Shown piece after piece: positions 42,042 to 51,099 of a stretch of 60,213 nucleotides of DNA. The notes under the pieces were generated by a model, which ran no database searches, was not told where the DNA came from, and saw only the letters and a list, made by a program, of their open reading frames with translations. This DNA comes from Methanocorpusculum parvum (GTDB lineage Archaea; Halobacteriota; Methanomicrobia; Methanomicrobiales; Methanocorpusculaceae): positions 1 through 60,213 of the forward strand of contig LMVO01000003.1 of the NCBI GenBank assembly GCA_002287215.1. The letters are read 5' to 3'. Position 1 is the stretch's first letter; each line of letters starts with the position of its first letter. Both the position numbers and the translations under genes were made by a program.

Positions 42042-42787
42042 ACGTCAGATGGTATGTTGAGGATGTGGCAGCGCATTCCGCTCCGGTAGTGATCGCAGGG
42101 CTGCCCGGTGTTGGACATGTCGGCAAACTTGTTGTCGACCATCTTGTTCACGTCCTTTCAGCGGTGAAAGTTGCCGAGATCACCTCCACCCTTTTTCCTC
42201 CGCAGATGTATCTCTCGGAAGACGCGGTCCTTCGGATGCCGAGAAACGAGGTGTTTTTTGCACCGGGATCCGCGAGTTCTCCTGGGGTCCTTCTTCTGGC
42301 AGGTGACTGTCAGAGCACGACACCCGAGGGACATTACATTCTGGGAAATGCGTATATACGCGTCTTCGAACTGCTCGGCGTCAAACGGATATACACGCTC
42401 GGCGGCTACGGGGTCGGCAGAATGGTGGAGACCCCGCAGATTCTTGCGGCGCTTTCCTCTGCGTCGTTAAAGGACGAGGTCCTCTCAGCAGGAGCTGTTT
42501 TGAATAAAGAAGAGCCGGTCGGCGGGATCATCGGGGCCGCGGGTCTTCTGATCACGCTTGGCCGTCTTGCCGGCATGGAGGGAGTCGCTCTCCTCGGCGA
42601 GACGTCCGGGTATCTGGTGGATCCGGTCAGTTCGACTGCCGTTTTGGATGTGCTGGAAAAACTCACTGGCATCACGGCGGACCGGACCGAGCTTGCCGAG
42701 CTCGCATCCCAGATGATGACCGAGGTCTCGGCGCTTGCCTCCACGATCCAGAGAAACAATGCAGACGACCTGAGTTATATTGGATAA
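42029..42787 (+). CDS. PAC2 family protein (proteasome assembly chaperone-like)
   Basis: A 252-residue protein of the PAC2 family, related to the chaperones that help build the 20S proteasome. VVIAGLPGVGHVGKLVVDHL (21-40) and IYTLGGYGVGR are family blocks, and the whole is soluble alpha-beta. Archaeal members have been proposed as proteasome assembly factors or ATP-grasp ligase-like relatives. The start ATG at 42029 overlaps Nop10 by 13 bases; the next good methionine is much further in, so this start is kept. It belongs to the same cluster. Confidence 0.9.
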   Translation: MEQVNVRWYVEDVAAHSAPVVIAGLPGVGHVGKLVVDHLVHVLSAVKVAEITSTLFPPQMYLSEDAVLRMPRNEVFFAPGSASSPGVLLLAGDCQSTTPEGHYILGNAYIRVFELLGVKRIYTLGGYGVGRMVETPQILAALSSASLKDEVLSAGAVLNKEEPVGGIIGAAGLLITLGRLAGMEGVALLGETSGYLVDPVSSTAVLDVLEKLTGITADRTELAELASQMMTEVSALASTIQRNNADDLSYIG

Positions 42788-42792
42788 TCGCT

Positions 42793-43908
42793 ATGCAGTG
42801 CAACGCGGATCTCCACCTCCACTCCTGTTTTTCGATGGCGACCTCGCCTGAGATGCTTCCGGACAAGATCCTTGCCGGCTGCCGGACAAAGGGCATCCGG
42901 ATCGTCGGGACCGGTGATGCTCTTCACCCGGTCTGGCGGGAGATGTGGGTGCCTTTTCTGGAGAACGATCATGGTATCACGGTCGTTCCCCAGACCGAAG
43001 TTGAAGACTCCTCCCGCGTCCATCACCTGATCCTGATGGAGACGTTCGATCAGTTTGCCGAACTTCAGCAGAGGTTCGCCCCCTCCTGCGGTCATCTGAC
43101 GACGGCAGGCCGCCCTCATCTTCACCTGACGGGAGAAGAGATCGCCCGCGAGGTACATGATCTTGGCGGACTGATCGGTCCGGCCCATGCATTCACCCCG
43201 TGGACGTCTCTCTTTGCCGCTTTTGACCGGCCTTCCGACTGTTACGGCGAAGAGTCTATCGAGTTCTGCGAGCTGGGACTTTCAGCTGATTCTTCCTACG
43301 GTGCAGGCATCGAAGAGTTTGCAGGCGTTCCATTTTTATCGAACTCGGATGCCCACAGTGCGGCGCCGGAGAAACTCGGCCGCGAGTTCACGCGGATGGA
43401 TCTGGCATCCCTTTCGGTGCGGGGGATCCTTGAAGCGGTGAAAAAAGGATCGGTCGTGCTGAACGCCGGATTTTTCCCCGAGGAGGGAAAATACAACAGG
43501 ACGGCCTGCACGCGGTGTTATGCCCAGTTCTCCCTTGCCGAAGCGGAACATTTTCACTGGAAATGTCCGCATGACAAAGGCAGGATAAAACTCGGCGTGA
43601 AGGAACGTGCGGAACAACTTTCGTCGATACCGCCGACGGATCGTCCGCCTTATCTGAAGATGATCCCGCTTGGGGAGGTCATCGCCCGCGTACTGGGAGT
43701 CTCCTCGCCAAACACCAAAAAAGCGCGGGCACTGTATTCTGCGTTCACCGAGGCGTTCGATAACGAGATCAGCATTCTCCTTGAAATGCCGTATGCAGAG
43801 CTCGCGGAAGTTTCAGCTCCGGCCGCCCGTGCGGTCATCTCGATGCGGGAAGGCCGCCTCACCCTTATTCCGGGCGGCGGCGGAAAATACGGTTCGTTCA
43901 CGCTCTGA
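42793..43908 (+). CDS. Endonuclease Q (PHP-domain DNA repair nuclease)
   Basis: A 371-residue protein. The PHP metal-binding domain opens DLHLHSCFSMATSP (6-19), and other ligands appear in PAHAFTPW and LSNSDAHSA. A zinc-finger region follows (CTRCYAQF, and HFHWKCPHDKG), then a C-terminal helical domain. EndoQ cuts DNA 5' of deaminated bases such as uracil and hypoxanthine and abasic sites, and with PCNA replaces standard base excision in many archaea. The gene ends the information-processing run, with the gap to PAC2 of 5 bases. It converges with the CBS-ParB gene. Confidence 0.9.
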   Translation: MQCNADLHLHSCFSMATSPEMLPDKILAGCRTKGIRIVGTGDALHPVWREMWVPFLENDHGITVVPQTEVEDSSRVHHLILMETFDQFAELQQRFAPSCGHLTTAGRPHLHLTGEEIAREVHDLGGLIGPAHAFTPWTSLFAAFDRPSDCYGEESIEFCELGLSADSSYGAGIEEFAGVPFLSNSDAHSAAPEKLGREFTRMDLASLSVRGILEAVKKGSVVLNAGFFPEEGKYNRTACTRCYAQFSLAEAEHFHWKCPHDKGRIKLGVKERAEQLSSIPPTDRPPYLKMIPLGEVIARVLGVSSPNTKKARALYSAFTEAFDNEISILLEMPYAELAEVSAPAARAVISMREGRLTLIPGGGGKYGSFTL

Positions 43909-43928
43909 CGGGAAATGCATCCGGCAGG

Positions 43929-45467
43929 TTATGCGAGAAACGCGCATCGTGACTCGTCCATGATCTGGACATCGTCAAGTGACCACAGACGCATGTTCCG
44001 CGAGGTCTTTTCGATACCGAGTTCGGTGTTCGAGTCGATCTCGATAAGATAGGCTTCCAGCTCCTGGACACGCATCCTGTTTGCCGCGACCGCCCGGTGA
44101 TGTCCGTCGATCAGGATGTATTTGTCTCCTCTGTGCACGACGATAAGCGGCTCGGCAAGCCCTTTTTTGATCTCATACGCTCTCCCGTCCAGTTCATCCA
44201 TATACACTTTGGACTGGGTGGGGATCAGATTTTTAACAGACACCATTCCGCGTGAGAGCAGCGGGTCCAGTCCGTAGAGGGTCTTGAGCGTGGTCATGTA
44301 ATCGAACACTTTCTCGGGCGTCACCCGTTCGATCTGGGATCGGATCACATCTGCATTCGTAATGATACCGACAAACTTTCCTGCCGGATCAACCACCGGA
44401 AGTTTCTGGACGCAGAATCTGAACATTTTCCGTGCGACATCGGTCATTCCTTCATCCGGGTGGGTCTTCAGGATCACCGGCTGCATAAGGGGTGCGATAC
44501 TGTCGGTCGCTTTTGCATCAATGATATCTCTTGCCGCGATCAGACCAACGACTTTTCCATTGGAAAGGACGGGAAACCCGTCGTGTGTCGTTGTCCGGAT
44601 AAGTCCGATGACATCCTTCACGGTCTTTCCGGCGTCAAGACTGATCACATTGGTCGTCATGTACTCTTTTACGAGCTTCTTCTCGGTCGGGATAAGTTTC
44701 GGGTGTGTGGGGCGCACTACCGATCTTTCCGGATTATCATCGATTTTTATGTCGCTGATCCGGAATATTTTCATGGAGTGTGCGGTTTTTTCCAGGCCAA
44801 GTTCAATATCGGCATCCAGATAGACAACATATGCATCCAGTTCGGTTATGCCGAGCCGTTCTGCAGCAACTGCCCGGTGGTGGCCGTCCACCAGGATGGT
44901 CCTGGCTCCGGATTTCACCACGATCACCGGTTCGGCGAGATGTTTCCGGAGTTCATAGGTCCTTCCTTCAAGTTCATCCTGATGGACCGAACTCTGTGTC
45001 GGCTGAATAGCTTTGACCCGGACCGGTTCGCGTTTGAGGTGGGTCTCCACTCCGTATAATGAGTGAAGCGCCCGCATAAAATTGAATACCTTCTCGGGGG
45101 TCACCCGTTCGATCTGGGACCGGATCACGTCCATATTGGATATGATTCCCAGAAGCTCATTCTCGGGGCCGACAACGGGCAGTTTCTGGATCCCGGTCCG
45201 AAATATCCGCCGCGCAACCTCGGTTATCGTCACATCGGGCCGTGCGGTTATTGGATGGCGCGTCATCCGTAGCTCGACTTTTGTTGAAGGGAGTTCGCCG
45301 ATGATGTCCCGTGCGGAGATGTATCCGACCACTTTTCCAAGTCTGAGGACTGGAAAACCGTCATGCGTTGTTGTGTGGATCTGGCGGATCACATCACCTA
45401 CCGTTCCGGATGCATCGATGCTTACAACATCATGCGTCATGTAGTCGCGGACCTGTTTTTTCTCCAT
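43929..45467 (-). CDS. Duplicated CBS-pair / ParB-like protein
   Basis: A 512-residue protein built from two copies of the same unit: a CBS pair (1-125) plus ParB/Srx-like domain (about 150-250, ILVDGHHRAVAAERLGI), then a second CBS pair (about 265-395) plus ParB-like domain (400-505, ILIDGHHRAVAANRM). Each ParB-like domain keeps the GHHRAVAA motif that in ParB/Srx proteins binds or hydrolyses nucleotides. CBS pairs bind adenine nucleotides. Both linkers have IQPTQSSVHQDELEGR or IPTQSKVYMDELDGR. The protein could be an ATP/ADP-sensing kinase, since ParB-like serine kinases exist; this is inference. Not next to any parA gene. Confidence 0.85.
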   Translation of the reverse strand: MEKKQVRDYMTHDVVSIDASGTVGDVIRQIHTTTHDGFPVLRLGKVVGYISARDIIGELPSTKVELRMTRHPITARPDVTITEVARRIFRTGIQKLPVVGPENELLGIISNMDVIRSQIERVTPEKVFNFMRALHSLYGVETHLKREPVRVKAIQPTQSSVHQDELEGRTYELRKHLAEPVIVVKSGARTILVDGHHRAVAAERLGITELDAYVVYLDADIELGLEKTAHSMKIFRISDIKIDDNPERSVVRPTHPKLIPTEKKLVKEYMTTNVISLDAGKTVKDVIGLIRTTTHDGFPVLSNGKVVGLIAARDIIDAKATDSIAPLMQPVILKTHPDEGMTDVARKMFRFCVQKLPVVDPAGKFVGIITNADVIRSQIERVTPEKVFDYMTTLKTLYGLDPLLSRGMVSVKNLIPTQSKVYMDELDGRAYEIKKGLAEPLIVVHRGDKYILIDGHHRAVAANRMRVQELEAYLIEIDSNTELGIEKTSRNMRLWSLDDVQIMDESRCAFLA

Positions 45468-45558
45468 CGCTTAAACCTAGTATTTGCGATTCAAGAACAT
45501 CAATCTTGTTAAAAATAAGGATTTGCGGGGGATGATCCCGGGCCGGCGCGAGGCCGGG

Positions 45559-46038
45559 TCACTCGATATCGATCGGGACGCCGGTGTCCTGGGCAGTTTT
45601 TTGGAGAGTGATCTCCATGATGCCGTTTTTGAACGAGGCTTTTGCTCCTTCTGCACTGACCTCGGCGGGCAGACGGATGACCCTCTCGCCGGCGCCGGCT
45701 CTCCTCTCACGTAAATGATAGATGCCGGAAGCATCCGTTTGCGAGACTTCCCGGTCATACTTCGTTTTGATCAGCAGTGAGGATTCATTCAGAAGTTTTA
45801 CTGAGACGTCCTCTTTTTCGATCCCTGGGAGATCACAGGTGATAATGATCTCGCCTGGTGTTTCGCAAAGATCCACATGGAAGTCGCCGGTGATCCGCGG
45901 TACGGCATTTTTTGCGATGGTCTTTAAGCTCTCGGAGCGCGATGCAAGATTTTCGGCACGTCCCTCCATTTCGGAAAAAAACGTGTCGAGTTCGGAACCG
46001 AGTGTTCCAAAGCTGAACGGGCAGAATCTGATTGGCAT
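45559..46038 (-). CDS. Small heat shock protein Hsp20
   Basis: A 159-residue alpha-crystallin domain protein. FHVDLCETPGEIIITCDLPGIEKEDVSVKL is the front half of the domain, and IRLPAEVSAEGAKASFKNGIMEITLQK carries the conserved A-x-x-x-NGxL-type turn, here NGIMEI. It keeps unfolded proteins soluble as a large oligomer, without ATP. A perfect AAGGAGGT ribosome site is 5 bases before the ATG, among the strongest in the window. The gene diverges from 46175 over a shared TATA region. Confidence 0.93.
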   Translation of the reverse strand: MPIRFCPFSFGTLGSELDTFFSEMEGRAENLASRSESLKTIAKNAVPRITGDFHVDLCETPGEIIITCDLPGIEKEDVSVKLLNESSLLIKTKYDREVSQTDASGIYHLRERRAGAGERVIRLPAEVSAEGAKASFKNGIMEITLQKTAQDTGVPIDIE

Positions 46039-46043
46039 ATTGT

Positions 46044-46104
46044 ACCTCCTTATACAGCATCATCGAATGATGTTTACATTAAGTAAGTCATTATTGTATA
46101 TATA
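46044..46104. promoter_or_regulatory. Hsp20 ribosome site and shared TATA region
   Basis: Minus strand AAGGAGGT (46044-46051) precedes the hsp20 ATG. TATATATA (46097-46104) is symmetric and can serve both directions: hsp20 to the left and the gene at 46175 to the right. The near palindrome TTACATTAAGTAA (46074-46086) sits where hsp20 transcription would start, and may be an operator for a heat-shock regulator. Confidence 0.5.
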
Positions 46105-46174
46105 GTTGACTGTAAGCGGAATACGCATCGGAAGAGAAGGTGTTTATGATATCACATCCCCATATTACTCACAA

Positions 46175-46825
46175 ATGGCAGTACAGACGAAGTCCAAATC
46201 TGAGGAGAAAGGTCCGAAGAAGAATATAAACTGGACGCAGGTAGGCGTGATCGGCTTTTGTGTCCTGATAGTGATTATGTGCATCGTATCATTCAGCGGG
46301 TTGCCCAACGCTATTGGCAATCTCATCAATGGGAACGGTGCAGCAGGTACCGGCGCAGTAGTGTCCGGCAATCCCGTATATGTCAATTACACGATGAACA
46401 TCGGCGGATCTGCCGTTTTCGAGAACGCAATGGGATTCTTTGCCGGTTCGGAGATCAACCAGTCTCTGTACGTATCCGTTGACGGATATGAATATCCGTT
46501 TGTCGTATATCCAACAGAGTTCAACCAGATCTCATCCGGCGTTATCGGTCTTGTGCCGGGAGAAAGCAGGACCGTTGCCGGTTCCGGCTCTGATCTCGCT
46601 TACCAGATGACTAAGGAAGAAACCGAGACCGCCGGCCTGGTTTTCGCTGATACGAACGTTGATGACAGGGTATTCATTACCGTCGATTATCTCAATGAAA
46701 ATGAGGAAGCCGCAAAAGCATACCGCATATGTGTTGTAACCGAGAAAACCGCGGACAATCTGACTCTGCAGTACGGCTCGGACACAATAGATATCAAAAT
46801 GGTTGGTTATTTAACAACCAGCTAA
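46175..46825 (+). CDS. Membrane-anchored protein with a weak FKBP-like fold
   Basis: A 216-residue protein. After a charged N-terminus a single membrane helix VGVIGFCVLIVIMCIVSF (24-41) anchors it, with the remainder outside. The outer part has PVYVNYTMNIGGSAVFENA and VIGLVPGESRTV, which recall the beta-strand and loop of FKBP/SlyD peptidyl-prolyl isomerases (V-x-Y-x-x-x-x-x-G-x-x-F and the G-x-x-x-L-x-x-G-E block) but with active-site aromatics missing. An FKBP relative without activity is therefore only possible. The start at 46175 removes 23 odd residues of the longer frame. Divergent from hsp20. Confidence 0.6.
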   Translation: MAVQTKSKSEEKGPKKNINWTQVGVIGFCVLIVIMCIVSFSGLPNAIGNLINGNGAAGTGAVVSGNPVYVNYTMNIGGSAVFENAMGFFAGSEINQSLYVSVDGYEYPFVVYPTEFNQISSGVIGLVPGESRTVAGSGSDLAYQMTKEETETAGLVFADTNVDDRVFITVDYLNENEEAAKAYRICVVTEKTADNLTLQYGSDTIDIKMVGYLTTS

Positions 46826-46831
46826 TATTTT

Positions 46832-47761
46832 TTACTTTTTTAAATCTTCCAGTTCGGCACGGATCTTTTCCAGCTCAAGGATCTGCTCTCTGTGGTAAGC
46901 GAGGATCATATCGCTGATGAGTCCGATCATAAAAGTCAGAATGCCGGTCACGATCAGAAGCATCGTCAGGATCGTCAGCGGAAGATGTTCGATCCCCTTG
47001 AACCACTCAAAAAGAACATAGATGCCGGTGAAAAACCCGGCGAGACCGAGAATAACTCCAAGAACACTGAAATGGAACAGGGGGTTGTTCATTTTTCCGT
47101 AACGGTTGATCGCTCTGATGATCTTGTATCCGTCACGAAAGGGATTGAGTTTTGTGGGGGATCCGGGGCGTTTTTTGTAATATGTCGGGACGACTTCAAA
47201 TCTGAGATTATGGTGAACGACTGCGGAGCTGATCTCCGTTTCGATCTCAAATCCGGTCTGGGAGAGATTCATTTTTTGAATCGAATCTCTGGTGAACCCA
47301 CGGTATCCTGAGAGGATGTCTGTCATATAGACGCCGTGCGCCCATTTGAAATATTTATTCATTATTATATTACCCAGACGGTTCAAACGGGTGAGGGCTC
47401 CGTGATCAAAGCTCCCCAGCCGGTCGCCGATCACATGGTCTGCCCGCCCTGATACGAGCGGTTCGATCATCGAGTCGGCGAATTCAGGGGGGTTGGTCCC
47501 GTCCCCGTCCATCATCAGAATGTAGGGTTCGGTGATCTGCCTGAATGCTTCGATCATCGCAGCCCCTTTCCCTTTGCCGGTCTGGGTAAGGACTTTCGCT
47601 CCAAGTTCTGCGGCGATCGCCGGCGTACCGTCCGTGGAATGTCCGTCGACCACCAGGATTTTGGTATAGCCGAGACTCTGCAGTTCACGGATGAGCGGTC
47701 CGATGGTCGTTTTCTCATTGAGTGTCGGGATCAACACGCAGACATCGTCTTTATTCATCAT
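46832..47761 (-). CDS. aglJ: AglJ-like dolichol-phosphate glycosyltransferase
   Basis: A 309-residue family 2 glycosyltransferase. IPTLNEKTTIGPLIRELQ (11-28) and the metal-binding MMDGDGTNPP (about 96-105) are normal for a dolichyl-phosphate mannosyl/hexosyltransferase. GYRGFTRDSIQKM matches this group. Two or three hydrophobic segments at the C-terminus (about 230-295) anchor it in the membrane. Such enzymes load the first sugar onto the lipid carrier of S-layer N-glycans in archaea. Start is ATG 47761 or the methionine one codon later. The argG gene ends 3 bases upstream on the same strand. Confidence 0.85.
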   Translation of the reverse strand: MMNKDDVCVLIPTLNEKTTIGPLIRELQSLGYTKILVVDGHSTDGTPAIAAELGAKVLTQTGKGKGAAMIEAFRQITEPYILMMDGDGTNPPEFADSMIEPLVSGRADHVIGDRLGSFDHGALTRLNRLGNIIMNKYFKWAHGVYMTDILSGYRGFTRDSIQKMNLSQTGFEIETEISSAVVHHNLRFEVVPTYYKKRPGSPTKLNPFRDGYKIIRAINRYGKMNNPLFHFSVLGVILGLAGFFTGIYVLFEWFKGIEHLPLTILTMLLIVTGILTFMIGLISDMILAYHREQILELEKIRAELEDLKK

Positions 47762-47764
47762 CGA

Positions 47765-48973
47765 TCATTTATTTTTCAGCTGCCAGAGCATTCTTCCCTG
47801 TATGCCGAAGTATTTGGAGTAGCCTATCGCGTCACGCTGGTCGATGGTCGTCGAGTCGAAGGATACCATGTCCATAGAGTAGATGGCATTTGGCGATGAT
47901 CTTCCCATAATGTGCATTCCTCCTTTGTACAGCTGGATGTCTACTGTTCCGGTGACGCGTTTCTGCGTTTCGTCGATGAATGCATTCAGGTCATGGTACA
48001 GGGGTTCGTGGATCAGTCCCATGTAGGCAAGTTCCGCCCACTGGTCATCGACGATGTGTTTGAACTTCAGTTCGGCTCTGGACAGGACCAGTTTTTCGAG
48101 ATCTTTGTGGGCCGCGATAAGGACGGTGGCTGCCGGATGTTCGTAGTTTTCTCTGGCTTTCAGGCCAAGAACACGGTCCTCGACCATGTCGTTTCTTCCG
48201 ACACTGTGATTTCCGGCAAGTTTGTTCAGCGCGACGATCAGTTCGACACCGCTCATCTTTTTGCCGTTCAGTGATACCGGTACACCGTTTTCAAATCCGA
48301 CGGTGATGATCTCCGGCTCGTTTGGCGCATCCTTCAATGCTTTCGTCCAGTGGTAGATCTCCTCGGGCGGGTGGTAGTCGGGCTCTTCGAGGCGGCCGCC
48401 TTCGATGCTGCGGGACCAGATGTTTTCATCAACACTCCATGGGGTGGATTTTTTTACCGGGATGGGGATGTTGTGCTGCTCGGCATAATCGATCTCCCAT
48501 TCACGGGTCATGTTGTGTTCACGCATCGGAGCGACGATGTCAAATCCGTGCATGCGGAAGATGTAGTCGAACCGAAGTTGGTCATTTCCTTTTCCCGTGC
48601 ATCCGTGACCGATCGCGGCTGCATTTTCCTGTTTTGCGATCTTTACGATCTCTTCTGCGATGATCGGGCGGGCGAGGGACGTGCCCATCGGATAGCCTTC
48701 GTAGAGTGCGTTCGCCTTGATTGCCGGGAACACATGGTTTTTGACAAATGCGTCCTTCAGGTCAAGGGTGAAATGTTTGTCTGCGATGAGGTTTCCTTTG
48801 TCGGTCGCCATTTTTACTTCGCTTTCGGGCTGGCCGACATCTGCCGCGACCGTGATCACACGGTCGTATCCGTACATGTTCTTTAAAATCGGAACACAAA
48901 TCGAGGTGTCAAGACCTCCGGAAAAGGCGAGGACAACAGTGCCTTTCCCTGTTTTCTCAGTTGTATCTGTCAT
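47765..48973 (-). CDS. argG: Argininosuccinate synthase
   Basis: A 402-residue enzyme of arginine synthesis that joins citrulline and aspartate with ATP. The PP-loop is [12 protein letters not shown] (13-24); [15 protein letters not shown] and [17 protein letters not shown] are also conserved. Start at ATG 48973, since upstream residues in the longer frame are not conserved and GGAG lies 6 bases before this ATG. A 40-base hairpin just upstream pairs that ribosome site (see next entry). The AglJ-like gene follows. ArgH is not in the window. Confidence 0.96.
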   Translation of the reverse strand: MTDTTEKTGKGTVVLAFSGGLDTSICVPILKNMYGYDRVITVAADVGQPESEVKMATDKGNLIADKHFTLDLKDAFVKNHVFPAIKANALYEGYPMGTSLARPIIAEEIVKIAKQENAAAIGHGCTGKGNDQLRFDYIFRMHGFDIVAPMREHNMTREWEIDYAEQHNIPIPVKKSTPWSVDENIWSRSIEGGRLEEPDYHPPEEIYHWTKALKDAPNEPEIITVGFENGVPVSLNGKKMSGVELIVALNKLAGNHSVGRNDMVEDRVLGLKARENYEHPAATVLIAAHKDLEKLVLSRAELKFKHIVDDQWAELAYMGLIHEPLYHDLNAFIDETQKRVTGTVDIQLYKGGMHIMGRSSPNAIYSMDMVSFDSTTIDQRDAIGYSKYFGIQGRMLWQLKNK

Positions 48974-48977
48974 GCGG

Positions 48978-49017
48978 ATCTCCGATAAATACTGAATAGT
49001 ATTTGTGTGCCGGAGAT
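48978..49017 (-). promoter_or_regulatory. argG leader hairpin that sequesters the Shine-Dalgarno site
   Basis: An outer 7-bp stem (ATCTCCG/CGGAGAT) and an inner perfect 7-bp stem (AAATACT-GAAT... paired with AGTATTT) are nested 5 bases before the argG ATG. The 3' arm of the outer stem contains GGAG, 6 bases from the start codon, so the ribosome site would be buried. Whether the RNA includes both arms depends on the unknown transcription start. Confidence 0.5.
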
Positions 49018-49386
49018 ATTCAATACTGTTGATTCCAAAAGATATGCGGCCCAATCAAAACTGAAGTGTGCAGCGGGGGATACTTCAGGGCGCGGATGAT
49101 ACCGGGTCGGTGTGCCGAATCGGCGGCTTTCTGGATCGGGATCTTTTCTGCTGACGGGAGGTGAAAATACCCTGAGATCAGGGTGCGGATAATGTTTCGG
49201 GCTGACCTGATGAGGATGTCGAGGAGATGCCCTGCCACGGTTTATACACGTGAAAAAGCCGATTCTCCCTCCTTTTTTTCTGAAAATACCTGCGGCATTC
49301 CGCTTTTTTTCGCAATAAATATCCTTTATGCATACCTTTATTACCTCAGGGATAAATCAATAAATTAAACCTTTTGGAGAAAAAAA
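49018..49386. other. Intergenic region between argG and DUF2193
   Basis: These bases hold no gene that I can support. The argG promoter must lie in the left part, and AATAAATATCC (49313-49323) or a nearby element is a likely TATA box for DUF2193, whose ATG has TTTTGGAG 8 bases upstream. The centre (49080-49240) is GC-rich and could be transcribed, but no RNA motif was recognised. Confidence 0.5.
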
Positions 49387-50886
49387 ATGTCCGAACTCTA
49401 CAAAAAAATGATCGATGAGGCAATGGCTGCACAGCATGCTGATGTCGAAGTCCTCAAAGCGAGACGTGGAAAGCATTTCACTCTCAAGGATGCCCGCCCG
49501 TACGTTGAAGCGGTGGAAAAGATGACCGTGGGTCCAAAACAGAGCGCCTCGGTCATCAATCTGCACAAAGATTCGGTGAAGACCCACTTCAATGTTCTCT
49601 CGGGTCTGACCAGACATGTAAAGCCTGAAGACGATCCCTTTGTCGAACATTATCAGACCCCCGTTGTTTTAGAGATCCTCCGTGATCAGGATGCGAAGTT
49701 TGCAAAGAGTCTGGAGACCTTTGCCGACTCGATCAAAACCCATGAGGCGATCATCGGCAGAGAGGCAGCACGCTGTTATGCCGGTTTCTATGGGCCGACC
49801 TGTGTCGTTGACTTTGCTCTTATGCCGGGTTCAACGAGCAATGTCGTCAACCAGGTCCTGACAAAAACCGAGATCCCTGTTGCCCACAAGCAGGCGATCC
49901 TTGCCGCAAAATCCTGGGGTATGAACACCTCATACGGTATTGGCGATCTCTTTGCAAAACGCATCGAAGCCGGCGACACTCTTGCCGAAGCATCCAGAAA
50001 GGAGGTCCGTCAGCTTCAGGATCTTTACCGGAACCCGGTGGATGCCCAGGCCAAGCTCATGCAGAGAGCCGGCATGAAGTCCTTCTCCGCAAGGAGATAT
50101 ATGGAGAACTACCGCAAAGGCATGGAAAAAACCGTAAAAGCGGCGATTGATGACGGTGTTCATTACGGAAACATCGCTACGATCCCTGCCTACTGTGTTG
50201 GTGATGTCTCCCACCACATCTCCCAGTCCACCTACAACATGTGTAAGGATGATGTGGTGATGGCAACGATCGAGGCAGTAACGAATGTGATCGAAAAGAC
50301 GCTTCTTGCCGCGATTCCGAGTTTCAAAACACCCTATCAGCTACTGAATGTTGCAACCGGCGCTTCTGCCGCGGCAACTGAGTATCTTCTGGAGCTTGAT
50401 GCATTCAATGCTCCGATGATTGTGGATCTTCTGACGAAGAGGTATCACAACCTTGTGATGATCAATCCGACAAGAGGGGCAGCCGCCGAACTGCATAACT
50501 GCGATTTCATGGATATGATTTACCGCGGCTGGAAGATCCTTGACAAAGCCGAGAGGATCAAGAACGGATCGGGCAAACCGCTCGTTCCAAAAGTCGACGG
50601 CATCCCGATCGATCTCTCCCCGATCCATGAGAATGAGGTTCTGATGAACCCTCAGCGCTATGCATATCCGGCATGCGCTATCACGGTTCGCGCTTCGGCT
50701 CTTATGCGCCTTGCCGACTATCCGTGTCTTCTGACAAGCGAACCGATCACGGCCACGATGATGACGAACATCATTGCACTTGACAAAAAGACGGCGGCAG
50801 CGCCGGTTCGTTCGTGCAAGAGCTGCGCGACCGCATGCCTGATCGGGTCCCGGCACCAGTACTGCCAGTACCGTGAGGCTGTGTAA
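49387..50886 (+). CDS. DUF2193 family protein (methanogen-associated)
   Basis: A 499-residue soluble protein of the archaeal DUF2193 family. It is largely alpha-helical with blocks such as MPGSTSNVVNQVLTKTEIPV, KSWGMNTSYGIGDLFAKR and GASAAATEYLLELDAFNAP. The last 40 residues contain CKSCATAC and YCQYREAV, a likely metal or Fe-S site, and the histidine-containing block AYCVGDVSHHISQS lies near 259-272. The function is unknown. It is the first gene of an operon with DUF2180 and an aquaporin: DUF2180 starts directly after its stop. A good ribosome site (TTGGAG, 8 bases upstream) and a run of A's precede the ATG, as for a highly translated gene. Confidence 0.85.
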   Translation: MSELYKKMIDEAMAAQHADVEVLKARRGKHFTLKDARPYVEAVEKMTVGPKQSASVINLHKDSVKTHFNVLSGLTRHVKPEDDPFVEHYQTPVVLEILRDQDAKFAKSLETFADSIKTHEAIIGREAARCYAGFYGPTCVVDFALMPGSTSNVVNQVLTKTEIPVAHKQAILAAKSWGMNTSYGIGDLFAKRIEAGDTLAEASRKEVRQLQDLYRNPVDAQAKLMQRAGMKSFSARRYMENYRKGMEKTVKAAIDDGVHYGNIATIPAYCVGDVSHHISQSTYNMCKDDVVMATIEAVTNVIEKTLLAAIPSFKTPYQLLNVATGASAAATEYLLELDAFNAPMIVDLLTKRYHNLVMINPTRGAAAELHNCDFMDMIYRGWKILDKAERIKNGSGKPLVPKVDGIPIDLSPIHENEVLMNPQRYAYPACAITVRASALMRLADYPCLLTSEPITATMMTNIIALDKKTAAAPVRSCKSCATACLIGSRHQYCQYREAV

Positions 50887-51099
50887 ATGAAATGTTACGT
50901 GTGTGAACAGCTGGGGATTGACCGGGAAGCGACCGGTGTCTGTATCGTGTGCGGGATGGGTCTCTGCACGGAGCATATGGTTCGTTCCGATGTTGAGATA
51001 TGGGAAGGGGGGTATCCCTTCCCCTCAAAGAAACTGAAGCATCCGATCCCCCGGATCCTCTGCCCCGAGTGCAGCCAGGCATTTAAGGGTGACAAGTAA
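50887..51099 (+). CDS. DUF2180 cysteine-rich zinc-ribbon-like protein
   Basis: A 70-residue protein with CYVCEQLG (3-10), CIVCGMGLC (18-26), a histidine at about 29, and CPECSQ near the C-terminus: enough ligands for two zinc sites. DUF2180 proteins are small archaeal proteins of unknown role, largely in methanogens. It starts immediately after the DUF2193 stop and its own stop overlaps the aquaporin ATG by one base (TAATG). It is thus co-translated with both neighbours and may act as a small binding or regulatory unit for DUF2193. Confidence 0.87.
   Translation: MKCYVCEQLGIDREATGVCIVCGMGLCTEHMVRSDVEIWEGGYPFPSKKLKHPIPRILCPECSQAFKGDK

Noticed and set aside
49020..49238. 72-residue frame upstream of DUF2193
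   Set aside because: No recognisable protein features, no ribosome site, and it lies over the probable argG promoter region.
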